A stretch of DNA of 64,000 nt from Armadillidium nasatum (lineage: Eukaryota > Arthropoda > Malacostraca > Isopoda > Armadillidiidae), in the NCBI GenBank assembly GCA_009176605.1, contig SEYY01001208.1:10001-74000 (forward strand), given 5' to 3'. A program made the translations under genes and the position numbers. Under the pieces are notes generated by a model. It was not told the origin of the DNA and searched no databases. It saw only the letters and a program-made list of their open reading frames with translations. How positions within the stretch are numbered: the stretch's first letter is position 1; every line of letters begins with the position of its first letter. Positions 1 to 18,141 of this stretch are shown one piece after another.

Positions 1-980
1 TTCTTATTTTCATCAACGGCCTCTTCAGCTGTATTCCTAACTCTGTTCATTCTTATGCCGACAACTCAACTCTCCATTCTTCTACGCATTTAAAATCTGC
101 TCCCTCTTTTGCTTCAATAGTTGCTTCTCACCTTCAATTTTCCGATTCCAATTTTGTCGATATGGATGGGATTTCTCAGTGGGGCCAACATAACCTTGTG
201 AAATTCAATTCTTTGAAAGCTCAAATTCACATCTCTCTCTCAAAAATACCTCCCAGCTTTCCTATTTCCTTTGACGGCTCTCCCATCAGACCTGTGAACA
301 TAAATATTCTTGGTCTGAACAATAACTTATCTTGGAAACAACACATCAGAAAGGTTGCTAAGGCCTCTAAAAAGCTGGAAGTTCTGTTCAGATTGCTGGA
401 ATTTTTTTCTTCTAAACAGTTACTATAATTATTTTAAGTTCCACCCTTCTTTTGGATAAGGTCAAGTCTAGGGCTAAAAGACTAATAAACTGACCCCTAC
501 TTTCAACTTTTTTGACCTTCTTTCTCTGTGAGACGACGTTGGCGCACTCTCTTTTCTATAGGTACTACAATGGCAGGTGCCCAAGGGAGCTGACCTCTCG
601 CATTCCACCACCATTGCGTCGCTCTCGCAGTACAAAGGTACCTTGATTGCACATGAACTTTGAGTAAGTATTACAAACTCAAGGCTTGACGTTGTACCTC
701 CTCTTTTTAAGCAACCTCTGTTCTGTGGAACTCTATCTTTTGTTTTTCTTACTGTATTTTAAAAACCTCTCTCTAAATGCTCTGTCTGCACCTACCTGAG
801 GGATCTACATTAGGTTTCGTCATTGGGAGTTTTTTTTTTTTTTATCCTTTAATTATGCCCCCTCCCTGCTCATCCCCACCTTCTTGTACATGGAATAGGC
901 TCTCATTAACACACATAAAACACTATTACAGACACACACCCTTTTCTTTAAATAATAATAATAAAAAAAAAAAAGCAAAT
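1..980 (+). mobile_element. LINE family A, 3' part of reverse-transcriptase ORF, degraded
   Basis: A non-LTR retrotransposon fragment that starts before the window. The first bases encode a relic of the RT active-site region (LFINGL followed by HSYAD-NSTLH). The conserved segment after RT follows (KFNSLKAQIHISLSK, then NINILGLNNNLSWKQHI), and the reading is broken soon after at least twice. A poly-T run near 829-843 followed by a C-rich stretch recurs in the copy at 40966-41608, so it belongs to the family 3' end. The A-rich run near 960-975 may be the tail. The clade is probably Jockey-like. It shares 3' coding sequence with 29549-30338, 40966-41608 and 47694-48305. Confidence 0.75.
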
Positions 981-1159
981 TAATAGTGCTGTCAACAACA
1001 GTAGTCTCTGAGAAGCCTTGGGGGGGCAGCTTCCAAAAATTGCCTCTCATCCACCCTTTCCCCGTCACCACTTGGGAGTTGGTGGCCTCCAGTGATGGGG
1101 TTGGTGCCACCAAGACTCTGCAGCTGGCTTGTCCTGAGGCACTGTATTTTTTTTTTTCA

Positions 1160-3735
1160 TTAATTTCTGCAACATTCGCAGTCTCTTTTCTAATTTTCAC
1201 TTTGTCGAACACCACCTCTTTTCTTCTAGACCTCATCTCTTGTTACTAATTGAAACCTAGGTGTCTGAGTGCTCTGACAGCCAACCCTACTCTGTTTCAT
1301 CCTGATGTCTCTATCCTCAATATTCAGCCAAAGACAGATGTTGTGCATACTTGCGCAACAATGTTTTCTGTTCTCGTCTCTCTAATTTGGAGTCTTCTAA
1401 ATTATCTCATTTATGGCTTAAATTTTCCTGCAACTATACAACTAAATTCTTTTGTCCTGTCTATTTATCTCCTAATTCTAATGACTATTATAAATACTTT
1501 GACTATTTAAACTCCAAAATAGAACACATACTCTCTTCTTCTCTTTTCTCTGAAATCATCATATTAGGTGATTTCAATGTTCACTATCGCCAATGGCTTT
1601 CTTCTAGTCTTCAAGATACAGCTAGTGAATATGCTTTCCATTTCGATATCCAAAATGATCTTGAGCAGTAGGTGCAGCTCCCTACTCGTATTCCTTATCA
1701 TCTTGGAAATGAACCCAACATTTTAGACACTTTTCCTAACTTCTAATCCTTTTACTTATACTGTTAAACTCTTTCCTCCTCTGGGTTCCTCCGATTACCT
1801 TTTAATCTTTGCATAATCTTATATCTCTTCAAGTGTTCCTTGGTATTGAAAGGAAACATTTGTGGCATTTCGGTGCAGCAAACTGGTCAGGCTTGCTCTT
1901 GTATCGGAGTTTTCAGATCGCATTACCAAGGTGATTCTCTCTGACTGGGAGGAGTGCATTCCATATTCTTTCCTTTCTACTAAACTTAACAAACCTTGAT
2001 TTAAATCTTCTTGTTCACGCGTTATACGCGGACGGGATGCTGCCTTCAGGGATTACCATCATCTTCAAACTACAGAAACTCACACAACCTATATTTAATC
2101 TCGTAGAAAATCTATGCTTCGTAACACTAAAAACTCTTTTCTCCGTAGAAAATGCGGTAATCATTCTGGTTCCTCTTTCTGGCATTTTCAAGTAATATCA
2201 ACAAATTTTGCTTCTTCCTCTTTCACTTCTCTAGTATGTTCCGACGGCACAACTTCCATTTTGCCTTCATGTAAAGCTGAACTCTTTCTTCAACTTTTGC
2301 CTCTAATTCAGCCTAAGACGATTCCGGAGCTATTCCTCCTCCTTCAACTACTTCCAACTCATTTATGCCTACTATTGTAATTTCTACTAAAGATGTCATT
2401 TCTGCTCTCTCAGAGCTTAGCATCAAGAAGACATACGGTTCTGATGGTATCCCTCCTGTGGTTCTTAAAACCTGTGCTTCCGAGCTTGCGCCCTGCCTTA
2501 GTAAACTATTTTGTCTTTGTCTCTCTACTTCAACCTTCCCTTCATGGTGGAAATGTGGCCTCATTCAGCCTGTGCCGAAGAAGGGGGACCCCTTTCAACC
2601 CTCCAACTAACGTCCCATTTCTTTAACCTCCGTTATATCTAAAGTTTTCAAATCTATCCTTAACAGGTAGATTTGGAAACATCTCAATTCTTCAAATCTC
2701 ATCTCTGGTAGCCAGTGTGGTTTTCGTAAGAAACGCTTTACTGGTGATCTTCTTTTCCTTCTCTCTGACTCTTGATCTTCCGCTCTATGGCATTTCAGTG
2801 AATCTTTTGATGTCACACAGGACATTTCTAAACCTTCGACAGCATCTGGTACAAAACTTGATTTCATAACTTCCATCTTTCGGAATCTATCCTTATCTGC
2901 TATTCTTTCCAGTCACTCTTTAAATAATTAATAGTGGTGTTCCTCAATATTCTGTCCTGTCCCAAAAACTTTTTCCACTCTTCATTAATGATCTCTCTAT
3001 TACTTCATTACCTATCCACTCCTATGCTGATGACTCCACCCTTCATTATTCTTTTCAGCTAGAATGGTGGCCTTGGAGCAACTGACCTCTGATCCTTCTC
3101 GCATTTCAAATTGAGAAACAGAAAAGTTGTTTTCAATGCCTCAAAAGGTCAATTAATTCATATCTCTACTCGATACTATCTTCCACACAACTATAACATC
3201 TTCTTCGAAGACACACTAATAAAGCCTTCATCTGTCCTTAATATTCTCAGCATTTCTTTCTTTGAAGGATCACATTAATTCTCTTTATGGCGGTGTTGTT
3301 TTCCCCTGTATGGAGAACGCCTCACACAACCAGGGTGGTTCCACTCACACTGCTCTCTTTTACAAGGTGGAGTTTATGGCTTTTCGTCTTAACAACTCTA
3401 CCGCTCTCACTAATTCTCTCCCATCTCTTTCTGCCATCGAACTGTTGCGTCACTTACTCTATACTATCGCTGAACTCTCCTGTTGCATTTATCCACCATT
3501 GAGAAGGGCTCATGCAACACGCCTTTCTACACAGTCTCATCCTTTCTCTGTTCAACTGTCTGACCCAAGACTTAACCACTATGCCTAATCTTATATGTAC
3601 TCTACTGGTAAAGTCTGGAACACACTCCCTTTATCTGTTTTCCCAACTTCTTTTGACTTGCACTCTTTCAAGCACAGTGTATAGGTGCATGTTAGCTTTA
3701 ACGATTAGGTTCCGCGTCCCAGTATTGCCCTAACT
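1160..3735 (+). mobile_element. LINE family B, nearly full-length but decayed EN-RT element
   Basis: A decayed Jockey-like LINE read in order along the plus strand. An apurinic-type endonuclease lies at about 1350-1740, with the landmark ILGDFNVHYRQWL at 1561-1600. The RT begins near 2365 with TYGSDGIPPVVLK and ends this open segment with IQPVPKKGDPFQPSN near 2610. RPISLTSVISKVFKS and CGFRKK follow, and a YADDSTLHY active-site motif lies near 3021-3050. The 3' domain after RT is at 3262-3733. Many stops and frame changes interrupt it, so it is a dead copy. The direct repeats at 60698-61180 and 63777-64000 carry the same 3' domain. The segment just upstream (981-1159) is a short GC-richer stretch that may be its 5' UTR. 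Confidence 0.8.
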
Positions 3736-3774
3736 ATGGTGAAAATCAGTAGGCCTCTGGTCTTTACCCACCAT

Positions 3775-4677
<903 letters not shown>

Positions 4678-4678
4678 T

Positions 4679-10275
<5,597 letters not shown>

Positions 10276-10289
10276 GATGCATTTTTTCA

Positions 10290-10524
10290 TTTGCATCATC
10301 ATCAAAATTGACATCCGCATGGAAAACTGTATCCGCACTTTCAAAAATTCAACATCCACATCCGCTCTCAAAAATTCAACATCCGCATCTGCACTTTCCA
10401 TAATTCAACATCTGCATCCACCCCGCATTTTTGAAAATTCAATATCCACATCCGCACTTGATGAAAATTCTCTACCAGCATCCACATCTGCAAATGAGAA
10501 AAAATGACATCTAATCCATCACTA

Positions 10525-10527
<3 letters not shown>
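10290..10527. repeat. Degenerate CATCCGCATC minisatellite, copy 2
   Basis: About six degenerate units built on TTCAAAAATTCAACATCCGC, ending with ATGACATCTAATCCATCACT at a TA array. This matches 5975-6108 in both unit and tail. Confidence 0.75.

Positions 10528-10594
<67 letters not shown>
10528..10594. repeat. (TA)n microsatellite
   Basis: A short pure TA array after minisatellite copy 2. Confidence 0.98.
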
Positions 10595-10596
<2 letters not shown>

Positions 10597-11046
10597 ACTG
10601 ACCGGAACTGGAGTTCTGACCAGGGTTGCCTAAAATTTGTAAAGAGGTCAAAAGCACTGAAATTTTAGGTTAAGAAAATTAGATATAAATTTAATTGAGG
10701 CTTATTAATTGTGAGGAAGGAGGAATAGAATAACCAACATTCACTTAAATTAATAATTATATGCATTTTCTCTGAAAAAATTTCAGAAAATTACATCTTT
10801 TGTATACTAAAAGTTTTAAAAAAAAGTACAAAAAATTTTTTAAAAATTTTTTTTGATTCACAATAGTGATTCAACAGGTTTACCTAGGTAAGACCCTATG
10901 ATAAAATTTGAGAAAATGTAAGATATAAAATTATTAATATAACCTGCATTTTTACATATCATTGCTATTTTATTGTTGTGTATCAAATTTGTATCATTTA
11001 GCTACATTATATCAAAATTATTATTTTGTTTATACTTTCAGGCAAT
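10595..11046. other. AT-rich stretch without a recognisable gene
   Basis: I see no coding motif. The end (11022-11042) has a pyrimidine-rich run closing in TTTCAG, which could act as a splice acceptor for the BED-finger segment that follows. Confidence 0.45.
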
Positions 11047-11244
11047 ATGACTAAAAGATCAGCTTCAGCAGTATGGGAGTACTTTACAATGTTTCAGGAT
11101 AGGCTCGAGATAGCTAAATGTAATATCTGCAGTCAGAAAATAAGAAGTAAAAAATTTTCAACCAAATCTTTATGGGGCATCTAAAATTTAAACACAAAGA
11201 TGAACATTCACTAGCTGAAAAGGAGCGGTCAAAAGAAACATAAA
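11047..11244 (+). pseudogene. BED zinc-finger fragment (hAT transposase or ZBED-like)
   Basis: From the ATG at 11047 the plus strand encodes MTKRSASAVWEYFT, then AKCNICSQKI and STKSLW. After a frame change it continues as GHLKFKHKDEH. This gives the BED-finger pattern: an aromatic VWEYF start, a CxxC pair, and an H-x4-H pair after a basic helix. BED fingers of this kind open hAT transposases and the host ZBED genes derived from them. No RNase H-like transposase domain follows, and the reading stops at AEKERSKET. It is therefore a truncated first exon or a dead fragment. A splice-acceptor-like TTTCAG lies just upstream. Confidence 0.6.
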
Positions 11245-11279
11245 AGAAAAAGAAAATATTGAAAAAACAAGAAAAAAAT

Positions 11280-12060
11280 CTTAATTTTCTTAGATTTTGT
11301 TTGAAATTTTTTTTTATTACTTGACTGATTGAGCTGAAACTTTCAGGGTATATGCACTTTTTCTCGAAGTTCTGGGTTGATTTTGAGAATTTGTCTGAGT
11401 TTATTAATAGCGGATTGAAAGTTATTTTGACACAAAGTTGAAAAAAAATGTATAGTGGGGTCAAACCACTGGTCCATATAAGCTGAAAATTTAACTGAAT
11501 AATCTTAGCCCCAATTTATTGCACTAGTGGGAACAGATTTTTGATTTCACATCTAGAAAAAAAGTTATAAGCACTTGAAAAATATTTGCAAAAATCATAC
11601 CCTTCCAGAGAAAAAAATTATTTAAAAACACTACCTACTAATTTATTTATTTTTGGATATTTTTAAGAGGGACAGGGAAACAACTTTTATTAAGTTCTTT
11701 ATTAAATGATATTTGTTTGATGAGAGATATAGTCTCTCAAACTTTGGGAATTTTTTTAATTTGGTCAAAAATGACATTTCTAAGTGCCTATATCTCGAAA
11801 CCAACGAATTGCATCGAAAAAAGTATACACCTACGAAAAATAAGAAATGCTGAAGTTGTATTTTTTTTTTTTTTTTTTTTGTCAGAAAGGTTTTTTTTTT
11901 TTTTTTTTTTTTTTCAAAAAAAAACTTTTTTCCAATAGTTAGTCAGTTTTTGGCTTGTAACATTTTTCCTATAACTCTGGAAACAAAAATTTTTTAAAAG
12001 CTTTTGTATCTCATAAAATTCTGAATATATAGTTCAAATTTCAGGTCATTCCAAAAAGTG
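11280..12060. repeat. Unclassified AT-rich repeat with ATATCTCGAAA-type motifs
   Basis: A non-coding stretch with recurring phrases such as TTTGGTCAAAAATGACA (11759-11775) and TATATCTCGAAACC (11791-11804), and long T runs at 11862-11915. Similar phrases occur in the fold-back arms at 61341-61902, including TTTGGTCAAAAATGTCA, and in the 3' LTR region of element 1 (GAGATATGACC near 14237). It is probably part of a non-autonomous element, but I cannot define its ends. Confidence 0.4.
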
Positions 12061-12074
12061 GTTTGGTTTGAAAA

Positions 12075-12230
12075 AGGAACATAGGAACATAGGAAAAATA
12101 GAGACAGTTAGAAGCCACAAGGGCCTATCGAGACTGTCCCAGTCCAAACAAATATTAACTATCAATACTAATACATGCACAAAGACTAGGTCTGTCCTAT
12201 CCCTAGTTATCAGTTTACTCATGCAAAGAT
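12075..12230 (-). mobile_element. L2/CR1-like LINE 3' UTR fragment
   Basis: Reverse complement of the LINE tail at 40500-40662. The shared landmarks include GAGACAGTTAGAAGCCAC, the diagnostic CCTATCGAGA and the AACTAGGGA-type stretch. It runs into the scaffold gap, so its full extent is unknown. No coding part is seen. Confidence 0.65.
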
Positions 12231-12330
12231 NNNNNNNNNNNNNNNNNNNNNNNNNNNNNNNNNNNNNNNNNNNNNNNNNNNNNNNNNNNNNNNNNNNNNN
12301 NNNNNNNNNNNNNNNNNNNNNNNNNNNNNN
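12231..12330. other. Scaffold gap (100 N)
   Basis: Exactly 100 undetermined bases, the conventional filler for a gap of unknown size. Confidence 0.99.
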
Positions 12331-13148
12331 TCCGTATAAAGTTTTAAAATTCACAAACAATACTGTATAATTGAAAAGAATGGAAGAACAGAGGTGGAAA
12401 ACCTAAGGAATATAAAGGCATATTATCATATAGAGACTTAGATGGAATGAATTGCTTTCAGAATGAGGATGCAGTAATAATAATTATATTACAGGAACAA
12501 AAATAGTATTAAAACCAATCAGTATCGTATGTAATTAGTGTTACTATTCAGATATTAGATCCTTAATACTAAGATTGATTTTTTCTTATCCTCTAACTTT
12601 GGCAGTTTAAAACATCCTTCCTTTCTGTTTTCCTTTGCATTATTGTAATTAGTATGTAAGAGGGACAAAGGCAGGGAAAATTCTTAAGTACCAGTTATAG
12701 TTAAGAATTTCCAGACTCTGGGATCACCACTGTATTGAAATGAAACACAACCCCTCAAACTTATATCAGGTGATATTAAAACCGAACGTGATTGGTCAAT
12801 TCGAAAGGAGTGAGGGCGTAAGGAGGAAGGCAGAAGAGATAGTGAGACCATAACTACGTGCCTAGGAAGGTGTATTGAAACACAGCTATCCAAAAGAAAG
12901 CAAAAGGCTTGTTATAAAGGGAATGAAGTGGGTTTGAAGTGCTTTAGATTCAATACTTATGAAGTGAATGCTCATAAACTGTAGAATTTATGATTATTAA
13001 CCTTGCCTAAGTCCTGTGTAGTGAAGATAGATTATTAATTAAGGAGATGAACAATTGACTGTGCTGTACTATTAGGCTTAAGAAATAAACATAATAAGTG
13101 AGCAAAGCTATTCTTAACCCTATACTTCTTAATATACCGTGCAATTGC

Positions 13149-13150
<2 letters not shown>
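12331..13150. other. Stretch without a recognisable gene
   Basis: About 800 bases of moderately AT-rich unique-looking sequence. No exon-like segment, tRNA or repeat boundary is recognised. The minus-strand open stretch at 12684-12893 has no family signature. Confidence 0.4.

Positions 13151-13151
<1 letters not shown>

Positions 13152-13239
<88 letters not shown>
13152..13239. repeat. (TA)n microsatellite
   Basis: A pure TA array abutting the left end of LTR element 1. Confidence 0.98.
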
Positions 13240-13242
<3 letters not shown>

Positions 13243-14811
13243 AAATTATGGTCTTGCTTAAGATGCCTATGTAGCCCTAAGGTCGGTTGATGGCTTAGGG
13301 TATGAAGGCCAGGCCTAGAAATTCGGTTATAAAATAAATTTTTTTTCTTACCTTTTTCTTTTTCAGTAGAATTTATTAATTATATTAAAAATATTCGGTT
13401 TATTAAAATTTTTATTCTTCTTAATATATTTTATTTATTTATTTATGCACAAGTTTACAAACGTGTTGTTTTACAGGCTTTTAGTTTCAGAATGACGCTA
13501 TCAACATCGATATCGATGTGGGCATGTACGATATCGATATACTCGATATCGTCCCTTTTATATCGATATCATTTTAAATTATATATAAAAAAACCAATTA
13601 TCATCAATACAATTTTACTCCAAGATGGTGACACCCAGAGAATGAATTTCCAAGTAATCAGGTTACTTGGAGATTCATACCTGAATACCCAACCTACTAC
13701 ATAAATTTTTTTTTTAGAATAGTTAATTGGAAGAATTAGTGGAAATGAAAGCAGTAGAGGAAACTTATTCTAACAAAATAGTATACCTTAAAAATTTTTA
13801 AAAATGTACAAATGAAAAATATAAAAAAAAACTATTTTTTTTTTTTTTTAATATACATTTTTATATAGCACCTTTAATTTATTTATCACATTTTCATAAT
13901 TCATCACTTTCATTACTTAAAGACCGTGAACTCAATACCCACCCTAGAGTGAAAAAAAAAAATTAAATTTAAAAAAAAAAATTTTTTTTTCAGGGTTTTA
14001 TAGTACATTCTCTTCTGATTCTAAATATGCAATTAGATTTTTAAAATTCGTTATAGTCTCCCTTAAAAAGCTTTGCCAGTTCAAGGTCATTTGGACTTTA
14101 AATTAGCGACATCTGGCAATTATAAAAAAAAATGAAATTTTAAATTTTAAATCTTTGTTTTTTCTTACAGATTTATAGAGAATAATAAGCTGATTCCAAA
14201 TCTGTAATTAGTTTTTCTTAATTCTAAATAGTTTTCGAGATATGACCACTAAAACTTGTGGAAAAATCCATTGTAATTTGATCTCTTTTGTGGGCGTGGT
14301 TTTCTCCTTTTTTTTTTTTTTTTTATTCGTCCGAGTAAAATGTTTGCTAAAAAAAAACTTCTCGATCGATTTCTTTCAAACTTTTTTTAAATGAACTAGA
14401 GATAGTTGGAGGAAGATATCTACGTAGTTTTATAGACCAGAATAATGCGGTTCTATTAGGGTAATCATAAATATATCAAAATTTGACCAAAAAAAAAAAA
14501 TTTATAATTTTATCTTGCTTCAACATAGAAGAATATGGTAACGCCAAGGCGTATATCATTGGTTGATACCTTTTCGGAGAGCTACAAATGTTCTCAAACG
14601 TTTAAAAGAAAAAGCAAAGAAAAATTGAAAATTAAATATTTTACGAAATATTTCGTGAAAAAAGTCGGAAAAATACAAGGACTGTAGGGTCCCCCCCAAA
14701 AAAAAAGGGGTCGATCGATTTTCTTCTTTCTCAAAATAATGATAGATAAGGGTTAGATCTTTAAATAAGCACTCGCTCCATAACATTGAAAGCTTTATTT
14801 CCTGTGAGTTC
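13240..14811 (-). repeat. Element 1, probable 3' LTR
   Basis: In minus-strand sense this begins right after a purine-rich AAGGGGA near the end of integrase, with a TG, and ends with GCA at the TA array, so TG...CA ends are possible. Only its last ~380 bp are matched by the other end of the element. Either the LTRs are ~380 bp and the rest is 3' UTR, or the LTR is ~1.57 kb and the right copy is incomplete. It contains TATCGATA palindromes around 13530 and 13562. Confidence 0.5.
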
Positions 14812-15900
14812 AGGGTCCCCTTAAACTAAAATATGGTTTAATATTAATAATATTTTCGCATTGAACTTTATTATTCTTTTTTATGTAAACATTATTACCG
14901 GAAAATTTTACAATGGGATAGGGACCATGGTATACTGCTTCTAGTTTGTTCCTGCCATATTGTTGGTTTTTTACAAGAACAAATTTCGCATCTTGTAAGT
15001 TCTTTGGGACATATATTTTTGGATTTTTGGCAGAAAATTCTGGAGATAGAGGGAGTCCCAAAAATAATTTCAATTTTTCTGCGTATGTTTTTATTGAAAG
15101 TGGGATTGAGGACTCAACTTGCTCTATTAAAGCTCCAGGGAAGGAGGGATTTTGACCCATCATTAATATAGCAGGTGTTATTCCTTCTGAGTTTAATGGG
15201 GCAGTTCTTAAACATAACAACACTAGGGGGAGGAGATCCAACCAATAATTTTGAACATCTTCCAACTCATCCGACAGTATGGCTCTAAGAGACCTCAATA
15301 ATGTTCTATGAGAGTTTTCAATGAGTCCATTACTCTGAGGAGTATAGGCAGAAGTAAAGTTATGTCGGGATCCTAACTCCTCACAAACACTTGCAAATAA
15401 ATCAGAAATAAATTGTCCACCACGATCCGAAACATAAGTTCCTACCACTCCAGCTATGGGCAAGAACTCCCTTGTAATTATCTCCACAATTGCAGAGGTT
15501 TCTATGTTTTTCAAGGGGAAAGCAAAGAGATAGCGAGAAAATCTATCAATTAAAGTTAAAAGATATTTATAATTTTTACATGCAGGCATTTTAAGAATAT
15601 CTATATGAACCACCTGAAATTTTGCCGAAACTGGCTGGTAAGATTCATATGGTGGGCTTATCTTGCGTAACGATTTAGATCTCTGACATGAATCCAACTT
15701 AGAACAAACTGCTTTGTGTATTTTTGCATATCCTTCCATACAAAGCGTTTCCTAAGAGATGCCAGAGTTTTCTTGACTCCAAAATGCCCAAGTGAATGCG
15801 AATAAGAAATAACAGGTATAATGAAAGATTCAGGAACAAAAACACGAGGTGAAAGTGGAATAGATTCATCGACAACCAAAGACAGTAGGTCATTTTTATA
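14810..15900 (-). CDS. Element 1 integrase region (fossil)
   Basis: Integrase catalytic core on the minus strand. The first acidic motif is HIDILKMP, followed by LLTLIDRFSRYLFAFPL, then TYVSDRGGQFIS, then TPQSNGLIENSHRTL, the D,D-35-E arrangement of retroviral-type integrases. An N-terminal zinc-binding region lies at about 15660-15880. The C-terminal part ends in YHGPYPIVKFSGNNVYIK, a chromatin-interaction type barrel. This is a part of the broken element 1. Confidence 0.85.
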
Positions 15901-16083
15901 ATAATAGTTTTGCTTGGTCAGCTTGATTAGTATTTTCTTGCTTGTTTAAATATTTTTGAAGTCGCACATTTGTTTCTTGTACTGTTTGAAGTTCTTTATA
16001 ATCAATTTTACACTGAAATAGTTTGAGCACTTCAATGGATGAAATATCGAAAATAGATGACAGTGAATGACAGTCATCCTCTA

Positions 16084-18103
16084 TTAAAGAATCCTGCTGT
16101 GGAGAAAGCTCTGGTGTGACCAATGCTTCATCGCAGATTGCTTCAGGAAGGACTTCTGAGACAGTGTCTCTCTTCCAAGTTGGAGTGAATGGCTTGTTGC
16201 ATCTGCATTTTCTGCAGTATTTGAAGGAGCTGGTAATTTCAGTGAACTTGCAGTTGGCTGCTCTGCAGGATTTCTGCTCAAATAATCAGCCATTATATTC
16301 TCTTCAGATTTAATATGAGTTATGTTCAAATCATATTCAGACAAGAAAGTTAGGTAACGCTGCTCCCTTGCAAGCAAGTGATTAGCATCAGTCTCTTTTT
16401 TTAAGTGACTGTGTGACTGAGAGATTGTCACAAAACACATCTATCCTTTCGTCCTTCTACGATATGTTGAAATTTTTTTTACAGTTTTAACCAAGGCAAG
16501 GAGTTCCTTGCTAAAAATACTATAGCTCATTTCAGTTGGGTTTAATTTATAACTATAAAATCCAAGTGGAACAGTTTTTTCATTTTCGGTCGAAACTACT
16601 ACACCAGCCAAGGCTGTCTGACTGGCATCTGTGAAAATTGATATTTTGGCACTATTAGAAGGAAATCCCAAAGGTGTAGCATTTTTAAGAGTCCATTTTG
16701 CTAGATTAAATGCTTCTTCAGCCTCAGGATTCCATTTTACTCTCCTTTGAGAGTATGAAGCACCTTTTAGAAATGAAAGAAGAGGAGAAATAATATTAAA
16801 AATTCCAGGAAGAGAAGATCTGAAATAGTTTATACTTCCCAAGAAAGAACGTAGATTTTTAACAGTCTTAGGTTTTGGAACGTTTAATATAAAGACTTTT
16901 ATCCTCACTAGGAAGCATAAAACCTTCCGACACATCAAAACCAAGATATGTAACTTTTGGTTGGGCAATTTTGCACTTATCTGCACTTAGTTTTAAATTA
17001 AAATAATTTAACCTATCAAAAACCATTTCTAAGACTTTTAAATGCTCCTCATGAGTTGGAGTAGCAATTAGGATGTCATCAATATAGATGAAAATATTAG
17101 GAATATGAGAAAGAATTAAGGAAATATATTTAGTGAAACTTGTTGAACTAGAATGAAAACCTTCAACTATACTGTTATAAGAAAAACTACCATATGGAGT
17201 ATTAATTGTTAAAAACTTTCTACAATCGAGGTGAACTTTTAAATTATAGAAGGCCTTCTTGAGATCAAGGACAGAAAACACTTTTGCACCAGCAAGTATG
17301 TTTGAAAAATCCCCTAAATTTGGTAAACTAAAATTGTCACGAACTGCTCTTTTGTTAAGAAGTCTCAAGTCAGCTACAATGCGAACTCCACCTGAAGGTT
17401 TTGGCAAAACGGAAATTGGAAACCCCCATGGTGAATGTGAAGGAGATAAGACCCAAGCATTAACTAACCTGCCTATCTCCACTTTAGCTTTGTCATATAG
17501 GCATGTCGAGATTCTTCTGCTTTTTATATTTATTGGAGGTCCTCTTACCTCAAATTTATATGGGACTAACTCTTTTAAGGCCTCATACTCTGCGGGTGTA
17601 AGGGGAAATTTTAACACTTTATTTTTATATTCACTGCTATCACTATTATTTATATTACTTCTATTTTTACCATTACTTTTAATTTTATTATCATTATTAT
17701 ACCTAAAGGAAGAATTGTTTATATTGCTACCCCCAGCATTATTTTTACTATTAACTATATTTTCATTTACCATTGTACTACCATTATTACATAACTCTGA
17801 GCAATCATGTAAATATATGTCAGTAAATAATTCCTTAAAATTAAATAATAGATTAGAGTAAAGAGAAGGCGCGGAAGGCAATTTGGGAGATAGAGTAACA
17901 TTAACAAAATGATCAATTCTTTTTATGGGCACAGACTCTACATCATTTCCTACAATTACATCACATGAGCTCCTTGTCTGAGCATCAATAATTTTATGGT
18001 TACTAAAATCTATTAAAAAATTATACTTTTGAAAAAAATCCATTCCTAAAATATTACTAATTACATCACAGATTAAGAACGTATGTTCATAATTTCTACG
18101 CAA
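16084..18103 (-). CDS. Element 1 reverse transcriptase and RNase H region (fossil)
   Basis: Minus strand. RT motifs include GGVRIVADLRLLNKRA, VFSVLDLKKAFYNLKVH and the active site IFIYIDDILIATP, then the connection region. RNase H shows ISIFTDASQTALAGVV and SIFSKELLALV, with a DYLSRNP-type end. Between protease and RT there is an asparagine/serine-rich linker encoded at about 17640-17800, low in complexity. These are parts of the broken element 1. Confidence 0.88.
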
Positions 18104-18141
18104 TAAAAAATTTAAATTTTTTGTTTTAACATCATAATAGT

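Noticed and set aside
853-1249. A host gene at the overlapping open frames near 1 kb
   Set aside because: The stretch lies between two LINE fragments, is low in complexity and has no family motif.
12046-12370. Open frames running through the N gap on both strands
   Set aside because: They exist only because undetermined bases hide stops.
17259-17861. Plus-strand 200-residue open frame
   Set aside because: It is antisense to the RT and linker of element 1.
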